DNA from: Bacillota bacterium
Lineage (GTDB): Bacteria > Bacillota_A > Clostridia > Lachnospirales > Lachnospiraceae
Direction of reading: 5' to 3'
DNA length: 64,000 nt
Assembly (NCBI GenBank): GCA_023407175.1
Contig: JAEYMU010000056.1
Location: 310,001-374,000 of the forward strand
Shown here: positions 1-8,806 of the stretch, one piece after another
Position numbering within the stretch: position 1 is the first letter of the stretch
How the letters are laid out: the number at the start of each line of letters is the position of its first letter
Translations under genes and position numbers: made by a program
Notes under the pieces: generated by a model
Told to the model about the DNA's origin: nothing
The model's input: the letters and a program-made list of their open reading frames with translations, nothing else
Database searches by the model: none

Positions 1-1061
1 TATTCAAATATCCGGTCAATCTTCCCGCGATCAATCATAAGAAAGAGCTGCTCCACCACCTTATCATCCAGAGCTCCGCTTTCCACCTCCTGGGCAAGTA
101 TCTCCTTTACCTTCCCAATCGGCATCTTCTCCCGGTAAGGCCTGTCCGAATACAGAGCATCGAAGATATCTGCAACACAGAGTATTCTGGTATCAATGTT
201 GATGTCCTCCCCCTTAAGACCATCCGGGTATCCCGTTCCGTTCAGCTTCTCATGATGACTTCTTACCGGAACAAGGCATTGGCTTAAGGAGCTTAAGGGC
301 CTGATAATTGTCTCTCCGATCTCCGAATGCTTTTTAATAATCTCATATTCCTCAGCTGTCAGACGGCCCGGTTTGTTTAAAATGCTCTCCGGAACTCCTA
401 CCTTACCGATATCATGGATGATGCCAGCCGTCTCCAGGTGCTCCAGCCGCTCACCCTTAAGTCCCAGTCTCTCACCAAGCATCCGGCTGATGATACCGAC
501 TCTTCGGGTATGCCCCTCCGTATATTTATCCTTGGCTTCAATTACATTCGCCAGGGTTATAACCAAATTCTTCGTATTTTCCGTCTCTGCGTGGTAATCC
601 TTTTTCAAAAGCTCATACAGCCTGGTAATCTCCTGGCTGGAGGCCTTCAGCTCCTTATATTTCGCCTTCAGATCGTCCTCAAGTGCCTTCTTCTCCAGAC
701 CATTTTGCACTACCTTAATTAAGTCATTGTTATTCCAGGGCTTTTCCAGGTAATAATACAGGCCGATTTCATTGATGCTCTTGATGGCACTTTCCTTGTC
801 TGCATATCCGGTCAGAATAATCGGAACCATCCCCGGGCATTTTTCTCTTGCACTTTTTAGAAATTCCAGACCGTTCATTTTCGGCATCATAAAATCGGAT
901 ATGATAAGATCAATCTCCCGGTTTTTCAGCTCGTCACAATCCAGTGCCTGCTCTACATCATTAAAGGCGATGACCTTCTCCTTTAACATCAGCTTAAACA
1001 TCGTCGAAAGGGTTGTTGTTATCATTCTTTCATCGTCTACGACCATAATTGTTCTGTTCAA
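1..1061 (-). CDS. Response regulator with HD-GYP phosphodiesterase domain (3' end at window edge)
   Basis: Cytoplasmic two-component output protein predicted to hydrolyse cyclic di-GMP when phosphorylated. I translated about 353 residues. The N-terminal receiver domain has the acidic pair D9-D10, phospho-acceptor D56 in ISDFMMPKMNG and the conserved threonine and lysine later. A short coiled linker follows, then an HD-GYP domain with HDIGKVGVP, HHEKLNGTGYP and LCVADIFDAL, all intact. The start is TTG at 1059-1061 with AAGGAG about 8 bases upstream; the next ATG (1044-1046) would cut into the first beta strand. The last two bases in the window are TA, so a stop may lie directly at the edge. 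It sits 80 bp downstream of the histidine kinase on the same strand, its likely partner. Domain calls are firm; the pairing is inferred from position. Confidence 0.9.
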   Translation of the reverse strand, partial: MNRTIMVVDDERMITTTLSTMFKLMLKEKVIAFNDVEQALDCDELKNREIDLIISDFMMPKMNGLEFLKSAREKCPGMVPIILTGYADKESAIKSINEIGLYYYLEKPWNNNDLIKVVQNGLEKKALEDDLKAKYKELKASSQEITRLYELLKKDYHAETENTKNLVITLANVIEAKDKYTEGHTRRVGIISRMLGERLGLKGERLEHLETAGIIHDIGKVGVPESILNKPGRLTAEEYEIIKKHSEIGETIIRPLSSLSQCLVPVRSHHEKLNGTGYPDGLKGEDINIDTRILCVADIFDALYSDRPYREKMPIGKVKEILAQEVESGALDDKVVEQLFLMIDRGKIDRIFE

Positions 1062-1141
1062 TCTGCCACACTCCTTGATGTTATATTATTAAATGCTTTT
1101 CTCCCAAACTGCCCGTTTCCTGGTATAGCCCATATTTCACC

Positions 1142-2758
1142 TTACTCCTGCTGAGTCAAGGGCAGTTTTATCGTAAATTCCGCTCCCTGGCCCGGTTCAC
1201 TTGCCACCGTTATTTCACCCTTATGATTTTGGATAATGCTATAGCATAGATACAGGCCTATACCCAAACCGATTCCCACACCCTTTGTCGTAAATCCAGG
1301 TTCAAAGATTTTTTTCATATTCTCCGGACTAATGCCCACCCCCGTATCGCGAATTATAATATAGATGTAGTCCTCCTTTTGAAGGGTTTGAATGAACAGC
1401 TCGCCTTCTCCTGTAATTGCCTGGGATGCATTCACGATAATGTTCATAAATACCTGGTTTAACTGTCCCGGATAGCAGGGTACCATGGGCAGGTCCCCAA
1501 GCTCCTTATGAACGGTGATACGGTTCTTAATCAGATTGTTGGTAAGCACCAGAACGCTGTTGATGCCTTCATTGATATCCATCTCCTGAAACTCTGCCTG
1601 ATCAAGCCTTGAGAAGGTTTTCAGGCTTTTGATTATCTCAATAATCCTACTACAGGCCAGCAGATTAATGTCATTAGCTTCCTTTAACTGCCCAAGCAGG
1701 GTCAAAAGCTCCTCCTCTGCGGATATTTTTGGATTACTTAAAAGCTCCTGGTAAAGCATGTCTGAAAGCTGCGCGTTGCTGTTAATGGCTCCGATAGGAG
1801 TATTAATTTCGTGGGTAATAGCTGCCATCAGCTGACCGACGGAGGCCATCTTTTCACTCTGGACCAGCTGAGCCTGCTGCTGCTCTATCTGCTGCTTCGA
1901 GCGGACAAGTTCATCATTTTGCTCCTCAAGCTCGGCATTCTGCTGCTCCAGTACCTCCTTTTGCTGCTCCAGGGCTTCGTTATAGCCATGGAGCTTTTTC
2001 ATAATGGTATTTGTGGAAGCCGCCAGTGATTCAATCTCCCGAAGCGGCCTTTTTAATACCAGCTCAGTACTTGCGGCAGTTTCAATATCCCCCTCCGCAA
2101 TTGCCTTGACCTTCTTCTCCAGCTGCTTAATCGGATTAGTGACCGGTATGGCTAAAAACATGCTGACAATTTTGGAGACGATCAACGCAAAGATACTTAA
2201 GATTAGAATCATGCTTAATATCATTAGAACTGTGGGTACCAGTACCTTAGGATTTACTCTCACCGTAACCGTTCCGATTTCCTCGTTGCTGGAGCTGTCC
2301 ACCAGCATCCGTTCCGATTCGGTGCTGCTGTAAAAATCAGCCCACTCGCTAAAATCCTCCTCATAGTTTGAATACAGGGTAACACCGTTAATCTCCAGCT
2401 GCACCAGGATTTTATTCGGCGTCATTTGGAATATATCTATTTTATAAAGCAGTGAATCCTTGATGATTCCGTCAATCCAGGGCATAATTTGGGAATTGGT
2501 CTGCTCCAGCTGTGTTATCCGGGTTATTCCAAGGGCCTCATTTGCCTCGCCCGAATTTACCTTTCCTTGAATTTCCATGCATACGGCGTCCGCCTGGTAG
2601 ACAGCCGCCTCCTGGGAAACTCCCAGAACAATGATACTGATTAAGCCGCTTAAAAAGACCACTGTAATGAAGGCCGACAGTGACATGGCTCTTCTGATTC
2701 GTTTTTTTAATGTCCGCCTGTTTCTTTTACACTTCAAATGCTCTACCGCCTTCGACAA
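1142..2758 (-). CDS. Membrane sensor histidine kinase
   Basis: Inner-membrane sensor kinase of 538 residues, predicted to phosphorylate the adjacent HD-GYP regulator. TM1 is about residues 26-46, an extracytoplasmic sensor region 47-171, TM2 172-196, then a HAMP region and a Gln/Glu-rich coiled coil at 255-303. The dimerisation helix carries H316 in THEINTPIGA. The ATPase domain has the N box (N443 in NIIVNASQAI), G1 DTGVGI at 471-476 and G2 GIGLGIGL at 495-502. The start is TTG at 2756-2758, preceded by AAGGGA; the nearest ATG would remove the basic region before TM1. The sensor domain has no family I recognise, so the signal is unknown. Confidence 0.9.
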   Translation of the reverse strand: MSKAVEHLKCKRNRRTLKKRIRRAMSLSAFITVVFLSGLISIIVLGVSQEAAVYQADAVCMEIQGKVNSGEANEALGITRITQLEQTNSQIMPWIDGIIKDSLLYKIDIFQMTPNKILVQLEINGVTLYSNYEEDFSEWADFYSSTESERMLVDSSSNEEIGTVTVRVNPKVLVPTVLMILSMILILSIFALIVSKIVSMFLAIPVTNPIKQLEKKVKAIAEGDIETAASTELVLKRPLREIESLAASTNTIMKKLHGYNEALEQQKEVLEQQNAELEEQNDELVRSKQQIEQQQAQLVQSEKMASVGQLMAAITHEINTPIGAINSNAQLSDMLYQELLSNPKISAEEELLTLLGQLKEANDINLLACSRIIEIIKSLKTFSRLDQAEFQEMDINEGINSVLVLTNNLIKNRITVHKELGDLPMVPCYPGQLNQVFMNIIVNASQAITGEGELFIQTLQKEDYIYIIIRDTGVGISPENMKKIFEPGFTTKGVGIGLGIGLYLCYSIIQNHKGEITVASEPGQGAEFTIKLPLTQQE

Positions 2759-3091
2759 TTCTTTCCCTTATTGTACTACAATTAACATTTTTTACATAGC
2801 AGAATTTGCAAATTTTCCGATGAATCTTGTACTCTTGATTTGGCCTTACATAAAACACTTTCTTCAAAAATGTGATCAGAAGACACACAAATTGTTAATC
2901 TTATCAATATAGTGAATTGTAAATATATATAAATTTAGGGACGATTGAATATAATAATACTTTAAGAAGTGCTGACAAATAGAAGGATGCATGCTATAAT
3001 TGTTTCGATTTGAATGAATTGTTCCAAGCTCAATGGAATAAAAATAAGGCATTGGCATTTCATATGCTTAATACGAAAGGTATGATATTAT
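2759..3091. other. Divergent intergenic region, 333 bp
   Basis: AT-rich spacer between the histidine kinase (minus) and the cell-wall cluster (plus). It holds a good plus-strand promoter (2972-3000) and a small inverted repeat, TTCCA/TGGAA, at about 3022-3038 downstream of it that could be an operator. I see no RNA gene. A 60-codon minus-strand open frame here has no ribosome-binding site. Confidence 0.5.
2972..3000 (+). promoter_or_regulatory. Sigma-A-type promoter for the cell-wall cluster
   Basis: CTGACA at 2972-2977 and TATAAT at 2995-3000, separated by exactly 17 bases, about 92 bp before the first start codon. One mismatch in the -35 box and a perfect -10 box. Confidence 0.6.
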
Positions 3092-3871
3092 ATGGAATTA
3101 TATATAGATGACTATAAAATTAATTATAAAATATCAGGTGAAGGTAAAACGGTAATCATACTTCAGGGTTGGGGAACAGAGCTCAGCCTGTATAATCCCA
3201 TTGCGCAAATACTCAGCCCCAAATACAGGGTTATTCAATTGGATTTGCCGGGCTTTGGCAAAAGTGATGAACCAAGAGAAGCCTGGGACGTTGAAAAATA
3301 TGTTGAATTCTTTTTGAAGTTTGTGGAAACCTTTAAACTGGATGAAGTGTTTTTAATCGGGCATTCCTTTGGCGGCAGAATGATAATAAGACTGGCAAGC
3401 AGAGACAAACTGCCCTTTGCTATAAGAAAATTAGTTTTAATAGACAGTGCCGGCATCCTGCCTAAGAAAAGTTTTAAACAAAAGTTAAAAATTAAAATCT
3501 ACAAATTTATTTCAAGATGTGCTAAATTAAAAATAGTTCAGTTAACCTGTCCTGAGTTGATTAATAACTGGCGTAATAAACAGGGCTCTGAAGATTACAG
3601 AAATGCCTCACCCATGATGAAGCAATGTCTGGTAAAGACTGTTAATGAGGATCTTACCGACCGGTTAAAAAGCATTCAGGCAGAGACTCTGCTCATATGG
3701 GGCGAGAATGATACTGCGACACCCATATCAGATGCACATAAAATGGAACAAATGATACCCCATGCAGGTCTTGTGGTATTAAAGGGAGCGGGGCATTATT
3801 CATTTTTGGAGCAGCCCTATATCTTTGACCGGGTGATAAAATCATTTTTTGAAATAGAGGTGAAGCAATGA
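3092..3871 (+). CDS. Alpha/beta-hydrolase, first gene of cell-wall cluster
   Basis: Predicted cytoplasmic serine hydrolase of 259 residues, substrate unknown. The alpha/beta-hydrolase fold shows an oxyanion-type segment LQGWGTE (24-30), the nucleophile elbow GHSFGG with S92, acid D207 in WGENDTATP and H235 in GAGHYSF, so the catalytic triad is complete. There is no signal peptide. It is translationally coupled to the MurF-like gene by a 4-bp ATGA overlap, which ties it to peptidoglycan precursor work: it might cleave an ester or amide on a precursor or donor. That role is inference from position only. GAAAGG lies about 11 bases before the ATG. Confidence 0.85.
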   Translation: MELYIDDYKINYKISGEGKTVIILQGWGTELSLYNPIAQILSPKYRVIQLDLPGFGKSDEPREAWDVEKYVEFFLKFVETFKLDEVFLIGHSFGGRMIIRLASRDKLPFAIRKLVLIDSAGILPKKSFKQKLKIKIYKFISRCAKLKIVQLTCPELINNWRNKQGSEDYRNASPMMKQCLVKTVNEDLTDRLKSIQAETLLIWGENDTATPISDAHKMEQMIPHAGLVVLKGAGHYSFLEQPYIFDRVIKSFFEIEVKQ

Positions 3872-5436
3872 AATTAATTGATATCTTAAGCTTAGTGAGT
3901 TATATCCTTCTTCTTTTTACTTTTTTTTATGAAATGAGATATAACCTACATATGTTTCAACTAAACGGCTATAAAAATAAAACCCATTCAAAATGGCTGC
4001 TGAACAATTTTACGAAACAGAGAATTGTTGTACTGCCTTTTATATTGGCAATATTTTTAGGAATATGGCATCATAGTGTACCGGCGGCGTTGCTGATTGC
4101 CGCTGTGTTGCTTGTATTACTCTATTATGTATTCCTAAGAAGGCTTAAGGCCAAGAAAAAGCTGATATTTACAAGCCGGGTTAAACGGCTTATTGTAACG
4201 AACAGTCTGTTGTTTTTGGTTTTATTTTCCCTCGGCCTGTTTCTGGGCAACGATACGTTGAAATATTTGATTCCCGGTATTGTCTGCATAGCGGAACCAT
4301 GGCTGGTTATCCTTTCAAACTATATCAATATGCCAATTGAAAAACTGATTAATCATTATTACATTAACGATGCCAAAAAAATATTAAAGGGTATCCCGAA
4401 GCTGCAGGTTATTGGTATTACGGGAAGCTATGGCAAAACAAGTGTTAAATATTATCTCTCATCCTTGCTTCAGACAAAATATAATGTTTTGTTCACTCCG
4501 GAAAGCTATAATACCCCCATGGGAATCGTAAAAACAATACGTTCCTCCTTAAAGCCGACTCATGAGATCTTTGTCTGTGAAATGGGTGCAAAGAATATCG
4601 GCGATATTAAAGAAATATGTGATATTGTTCATCCCAGGCACGGGATCATAACGTCAATCGGACCGCAGCATTTGGAGACATTTAAATCCATCGAGAATGT
4701 AATAAAGACGAAATTTGAACTGGCAGACGCACTGCCAGGGGATGGATTATTATTTCTAAACGGCGATAATGAATATATCGCAGGCCTAAACGGTAAATAC
4801 CGCTCAATCAATTACAGCATTTCCCGAAATGACTGCAATTATCATGTAAAAAACATGAGAGTATCTCAGCTCGGAACAGAATTCACCGTAATATCTCCGG
4901 ATGGAGAAGAGACGGATTTTCAGACCAAGTTGGTCGGAGCCCACAATGTAGTTAATGTGGTAGGTGCTCTGGCGGCTGCGAATACCCTGGGAATAGCTCT
5001 GGAGGATTTAACCGTTCCGGTGAGAAGACTGCACCCGGTGGCCCATCGTTTGCAGCTGATCGAGAAAGGTAACACCACATTACTCGATGATGCCTACAAT
5101 TCAAATCCGGTGGGCTCAAAGGCGGCACTCGAAACCTTAGGGCTGTTTGACGGATTAAAAATAATGATTACTCCCGGAATGATTGAATTGGGGACACAGG
5201 AGGAATTCTATAATTATGAATTCGGCAAAAGTGCGGCGACTCAATGTGACTACGTTATTCTTGTGGGGAAAAAGCAGACAAAGCCAATTGAAAAGGGGCT
5301 AATGGATGCCGGCTTCGCAGCAGACAGATTATATGTAACGGATTATTTTGAGGATGCTTTGAAATATGCATATTCTATCAAATCAGACAAACATAAATTC
5401 ATTCTATTAGAAAATGATTTACCAGATAATTATTAG
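3868..5436 (+). CDS. Membrane-anchored MurF-like Mur ligase
   Basis: Mur-ligase family protein of 522 residues. The normal MurF N-terminal UDP-binding domain is replaced by about five hydrophobic segments (roughly 4-20, 52-69, 71-90, 107-127, 133-150). The ATP-dependent central domain follows: P-loop GITGSYGKTS at 183-192, then MGAKNIGDI, SIGPQHLETF and NGDNEY. The C-terminal ligase domain has RLQLIEKGNTTLLDDAYNSNP, the usual MurF signature region. MurF normally adds D-Ala-D-Ala to the UDP-MurNAc-tripeptide in the cytosol; a membrane-tethered version may act on a lipid-linked or alternative acceptor (inference). The next gene makes a D-Ala-D-X dipeptide, a natural substrate. Start overlaps the preceding stop, with GAGGTG upstream. 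Confidence 0.85.
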   Translation: MKLIDILSLVSYILLLFTFFYEMRYNLHMFQLNGYKNKTHSKWLLNNFTKQRIVVLPFILAIFLGIWHHSVPAALLIAAVLLVLLYYVFLRRLKAKKKLIFTSRVKRLIVTNSLLFLVLFSLGLFLGNDTLKYLIPGIVCIAEPWLVILSNYINMPIEKLINHYYINDAKKILKGIPKLQVIGITGSYGKTSVKYYLSSLLQTKYNVLFTPESYNTPMGIVKTIRSSLKPTHEIFVCEMGAKNIGDIKEICDIVHPRHGIITSIGPQHLETFKSIENVIKTKFELADALPGDGLLFLNGDNEYIAGLNGKYRSINYSISRNDCNYHVKNMRVSQLGTEFTVISPDGEETDFQTKLVGAHNVVNVVGALAAANTLGIALEDLTVPVRRLHPVAHRLQLIEKGNTTLLDDAYNSNPVGSKAALETLGLFDGLKIMITPGMIELGTQEEFYNYEFGKSAATQCDYVILVGKKQTKPIEKGLMDAGFAADRLYVTDYFEDALKYAYSIKSDKHKFILLENDLPDNY

Positions 5437-5450
5437 GAGGGAGACCAATT

Positions 5451-6626
5451 ATGAAAATAAAAGTTGCAGTAATGTACGGAGGCAAAAGTGTAGAACATGA
5501 GGTATCAATTATTTCGGGTATTCAGGCGATTGCCAACATGGATGTAAATAAATATGAAATCATACCCGTATATATCTCAAAGAAAAATGAGATGTATATT
5601 GGTAAGAATATTGGCGATATAGAGGCCTATCAAAATATTGACAGCCTGTTAAAGGAAAGTCAGCGGGTGATTATGGTCAATGATGAGAACAAGTTCAAAT
5701 TAATACCATATCCGATGAAAATGTTCGGAAAAGTCAAGGAGGTTGAATTTGACGTAGCCTTCCCTGTTGTTCATGGAACCAATGAAGAGGACGGCGTTTT
5801 GCAGGGATATTTAAAAACAATAGGCGTTCCCTTTGTAGGCTGTGATGTAACTGCTTCAGCAATCGGAATGGATAAGTACATAATGAAGGCGGTTCTTAAG
5901 GATAATAATATACCAGTACTGGATTGCCTGCATTTTTCAATTGTAGATTATAAAAAGGTCAATCAGATGGTAGAGGCAATAGAAGGAAAGCTGGGATATC
6001 CGGTTATTGTTAAGCCTATTAATCTTGGGTCAAGTGTCGGGATTAGCATTGCCAAGGACAGAAATGAACTGCTGGCCTCCATTGATAATGCTTACAGCTA
6101 TGCAAATAAAATACTGGTGGAGCACGCCATTATCAACCTGCGTGAAATCAATTGTTCCGTATTAGGGGATAGTTCCCAGGTACTAGCTTCGGAATGTGAA
6201 GAGCCGATCCATACCGAGGATATCTTAAGCTATGAAGATAAATATGTGAATAACGCAAAGGGCGGCTCGAAGGGAATGGCAAGCGTACAAAGAAAGATAC
6301 CGGCACCGTTATCTCCTGAAATGCGCGAGCGGATTCGCAATATCGCCATGGAAGCCTTCCAATGTCTGGGATGCAACGGAGTGGCCCGTATTGATTTCAT
6401 GATTGACGAAGATAACGGAGAATTATACTTTAACGAAATCAATACTATTCCGGGATCTTTGGCCTTCTATTTATGGGAGCCTGTCGGTTTGCCCTACGGT
6501 GAATTATTAGACAAATTAATTAACCTGTCCTTAAAAAGATACCGTGAAGAAGCAAATTTGATCTTTACCTTTGAAACGAATATATTAAATCAGCAATCTT
6601 TTAATGGAGTAAAAAATGCAAAATAA
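5451..6626 (+). CDS. ddl: D-alanine--D-alanine (or D-Ala-D-X) ligase
   Basis: ATP-grasp ligase of 391 residues joining D-Ala to a second D-residue for the pentapeptide terminus. The N-terminus has MYGGKSVEHEVS, the ATP-grasp part has PVIVKPINLGSSVGI, and the Mg-binding end has RIDFMID and FNEINTIPGS. The omega loop reads SYEDKYVNN, more like D-Ala-D-Ala or D-Ala-D-Ser enzymes than the D-Ala-D-Lac type, but I cannot fix the second substrate by eye. AGGAGGGAGACCAATT precedes the ATG. It lies 14 bp after the MurF-like gene and overlaps the VanX-like gene by 11 bp, so the three are almost certainly co-translated. It may be a second, specialised copy beside a housekeeping Ddl elsewhere. Confidence 0.9.
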   Translation: MKIKVAVMYGGKSVEHEVSIISGIQAIANMDVNKYEIIPVYISKKNEMYIGKNIGDIEAYQNIDSLLKESQRVIMVNDENKFKLIPYPMKMFGKVKEVEFDVAFPVVHGTNEEDGVLQGYLKTIGVPFVGCDVTASAIGMDKYIMKAVLKDNNIPVLDCLHFSIVDYKKVNQMVEAIEGKLGYPVIVKPINLGSSVGISIAKDRNELLASIDNAYSYANKILVEHAIINLREINCSVLGDSSQVLASECEEPIHTEDILSYEDKYVNNAKGGSKGMASVQRKIPAPLSPEMRERIRNIAMEAFQCLGCNGVARIDFMIDEDNGELYFNEINTIPGSLAFYLWEPVGLPYGELLDKLINLSLKRYREEANLIFTFETNILNQQSFNGVKNAK

Positions 6627-7359
6627 TATGAATACGCAATTTCCTATTCCTGATCAGGAAATGCCGGAAGAATATCATAAAGTTAAATATGCCTATTCCA
6701 AAATGATAAAATTGAACAAAGTAAAGGAAATTGACGTAGATTTGCAATACCCTAAAATGGGATTAAAAAATGCAACAGACCTATGTTATATCAGAAAGGA
6801 TGTGCTTAATCGTTTAATTGAAGCAAAGCAATACCTGCCAGAGGGTTATAGCTTTAAAATATACGATGCCTGGCGGCCATTTGAATTACAAAATGAATTA
6901 TATCATACTTACTCAAAAACTCTGATTACAAAATACCATTTGCAATCGGTGTCGGAGCAGGAAAAAATAAAAACACTTTCCAAATTTGTTTCCTTTCCGA
7001 TGAATGACAGGGAAAACCCTCCTGTGCATACTACCGGAGGAGCTATCGATTTAACTATAATAGATCAGCAGGGAAATGAACTTGATATGGGATCAGGCTT
7101 CGATTCGTTTGGCGTGGAGTCCTGTACCTCCTATTTTGAGAAGACAAAAGAGATGAATATTGTGTCAAACAGGCGATTATTATACCATTCTATGATAAAA
7201 GCCGGATTTACCAATTTACCGTCCGAATGGTGGCATTATGACTATGGTGATAGGTTTTGGGCCTATTACAAAAATCAGACGGCAATATATCCGGGTATAT
7301 TTACGATTGAGGAGCTAAAATCATATGAAGAAAAACCATCTGGAGTTTCATTTGAATGA
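6616..7359 (+). CDS. VanX/DdpX-type D-Ala-D-Ala dipeptidase (M15D)
   Basis: Zinc D,D-dipeptidase of 247 residues, lacking a signal peptide and so cytoplasmic. All family residues are visible: R87 in YDAWRPFELQ, zinc ligands H138 and D145 in VHTTGGAIDL, and E204/H207 in SEWWHYDYG. In glycopeptide-resistance operons VanX destroys D-Ala-D-Ala so that only the alternative dipeptide reaches MurF. In other bacteria relatives salvage D-Ala. Placed here after a ligase and a MurF-like gene it suggests either terminus remodelling or dipeptide turnover. No VanH, VanT or VanRS-like partner is next to it; the nearest kinase/regulator pair is divergent and ends in an HD-GYP domain. GGAG lies before the ATG. 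Confidence 0.88.
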   Translation: MQNNMNTQFPIPDQEMPEEYHKVKYAYSKMIKLNKVKEIDVDLQYPKMGLKNATDLCYIRKDVLNRLIEAKQYLPEGYSFKIYDAWRPFELQNELYHTYSKTLITKYHLQSVSEQEKIKTLSKFVSFPMNDRENPPVHTTGGAIDLTIIDQQGNELDMGSGFDSFGVESCTSYFEKTKEMNIVSNRRLLYHSMIKAGFTNLPSEWWHYDYGDRFWAYYKNQTAIYPGIFTIEELKSYEEKPSGVSFE

Positions 7360-8497
7360 AAAGGTTATATTTAAGAATAGTAAGAAACGGGTTATGTATG
7401 TACTGATTGGAGTCACAGTACTGATATGGATTTTGTTACTGATCATTAAGATATTTGTTTGGGGCCTGAGTTTTTCTGACCTGTTAAATGATATCACTGC
7501 TAATATTCTGGGAATCCTGCCGCCATTATTGATATTCAATTTTGCTTACGAAAAACTTACCCAGGATCTATCAGCCATAGAAATGTCTGAGCAGATCACA
7601 GAAACCTTAATGAGTAATCCTCAAACCATCGCTTTGTTTACGGAGCAGCAAAGAAAAGGATTTATTAATTCAACCATAGCTTCTATCGTGGATAAAAGAG
7701 CCTGTGAAATGGTACAGGGATTATTGGCTCCTTATCTGCTGCCCCATCCTACCTATAATATAAGAAGTGCCTTTGATTACAATATTCAGCTGCTGTTTGA
7801 CATCCCCAGTAATAAGATTTTCAATAAAGAGGATTATTTTTATATCGGTGAAACCTTGCAATACACCATTCACTACTTGAATGATGAAACCTTTACCGGA
7901 CTGCCAAACGATTTCTATGCCGGTTTTTTCTATGATAATGAACACCTGGATCATGTATTAAGAAACGGAAAAGTCAAGGAAGAATGTGATACGAATAAAT
8001 TTCCGTACATATTTAGAGAAAGCTTAAAAATAAAAAAAGAGGATCTGGATAAAATTTGCAGTTTGCCAGACCAGGAGCTACTTGAGTTTTTCAGTACTTT
8101 TATAAAATTAAAAATTAAGATTGATAATATACCTGCAGAAATCATAAATATCAAAGCAGATCATACAGGAATTAAAATTCTGTTTCATTCGAAGCATGAA
8201 TTCAACAAGGATTCCCACTCTGTTCGGGTTGTATTCCATATGGCTCAATTATGGGACAGTGAATTTCAGGTTGCTTTAAGTGATCCCACCTATTCGCCAA
8301 AGGTTCAATTAAGCTATCAGCCGGACAGAATGTCTGTGGAAATGTATTCATTTTTCAGTGACAGCATAGAATCCTCCGTGGGCAACGCTTTAGAAAAGGA
8401 TAATGGAATGTACAGCGTTGTTGTTGAGGACAAATGGATTTATCCGATGAGCGGTATGGTATTCAGCATTAAGAGAAACAACTTAAGCATAGACTAA
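7325..8497 (+). CDS. Unknown two-TM membrane protein ending the cell-wall cluster
   Basis: Protein of 390 residues of a family I do not recognise. After a short basic start (about 1-25) there are two membrane segments, about 26-50 and 58-78. A long soluble C-terminal part (80-390) follows with no catalytic motif I can name; it has mixed alpha/beta composition and is probably cytoplasmic. The start overlaps the dipeptidase gene by 35 bp, with GAGGAG upstream of the ATG, so it belongs to the same transcript. It could be a membrane partner or scaffold for the MurF-like ligase; that is inference only. Confidence 0.75.
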   Translation: MKKNHLEFHLNEKVIFKNSKKRVMYVLIGVTVLIWILLLIIKIFVWGLSFSDLLNDITANILGILPPLLIFNFAYEKLTQDLSAIEMSEQITETLMSNPQTIALFTEQQRKGFINSTIASIVDKRACEMVQGLLAPYLLPHPTYNIRSAFDYNIQLLFDIPSNKIFNKEDYFYIGETLQYTIHYLNDETFTGLPNDFYAGFFYDNEHLDHVLRNGKVKEECDTNKFPYIFRESLKIKKEDLDKICSLPDQELLEFFSTFIKLKIKIDNIPAEIINIKADHTGIKILFHSKHEFNKDSHSVRVVFHMAQLWDSEFQVALSDPTYSPKVQLSYQPDRMSVEMYSFFSDSIESSVGNALEKDNGMYSVVVEDKWIYPMSGMVFSIKRNNLSID

Positions 8498-8587
8498 AGA
8501 GAGGGAAAAGTTGTTGCACAGAACTGGCAAAGCGAAGCGGTAATAACAGCATTGTTGTCAAAAAATGCTTGACACCCTTCCCTCATA

Positions 8588-8750
8588 ACACGACAAACGC
8601 ATGAATGAACAATTTGTTAACAATGAGTTATCAGAGCCAAATACTTATCGGAATTTATTGCTTTTTTAGATATTCCAAAGTATAATTTGCTCAAAATAGA
8701 TGGAATTGGCCAGTGTGTTCATAATCTGTTCATTCATGCGTTTGTCGTGT
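8588..8750. mobile_element. MITE-like element with 24-bp terminal inverted repeats
   Basis: A 163-bp non-coding element. Its ends are perfect 24-bp inverted repeats (8588-8611 and 8727-8750; outer end ACACGACAAACG). Complementarity continues imperfectly for about 15 more bases. It is bracketed by an identical 8-bp direct repeat, CCCTCATA, at 8580-8587 and 8751-8758, as left by transposase-mediated insertion. There is no open frame inside, so it must have been moved in trans. It occupies most of the 309-bp gap between the cell-wall cluster and the anti-sigma gene. The ends do not resemble anything I can find around the ISAs1 remnant at 13 kb. Confidence 0.85.
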
Positions 8751-8806
8751 CCCTCATATAATTTATAGTGTTGACATGGTGGTTTAGTTCAGGAATCCAG
8801 AGGTTA

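Noticed and set aside
2876..3058. 60-codon minus-strand frame in the divergent spacer
   Set aside because: No ribosome-binding site, AT-driven composition, and it covers a good plus-strand promoter.
1..7359. Complete van-type glycopeptide-resistance operon with its VanRS pair
   Set aside because: The adjacent regulator ends in HD-GYP instead of a DNA-binding domain, its genes are divergent, and VanH or VanT is missing.
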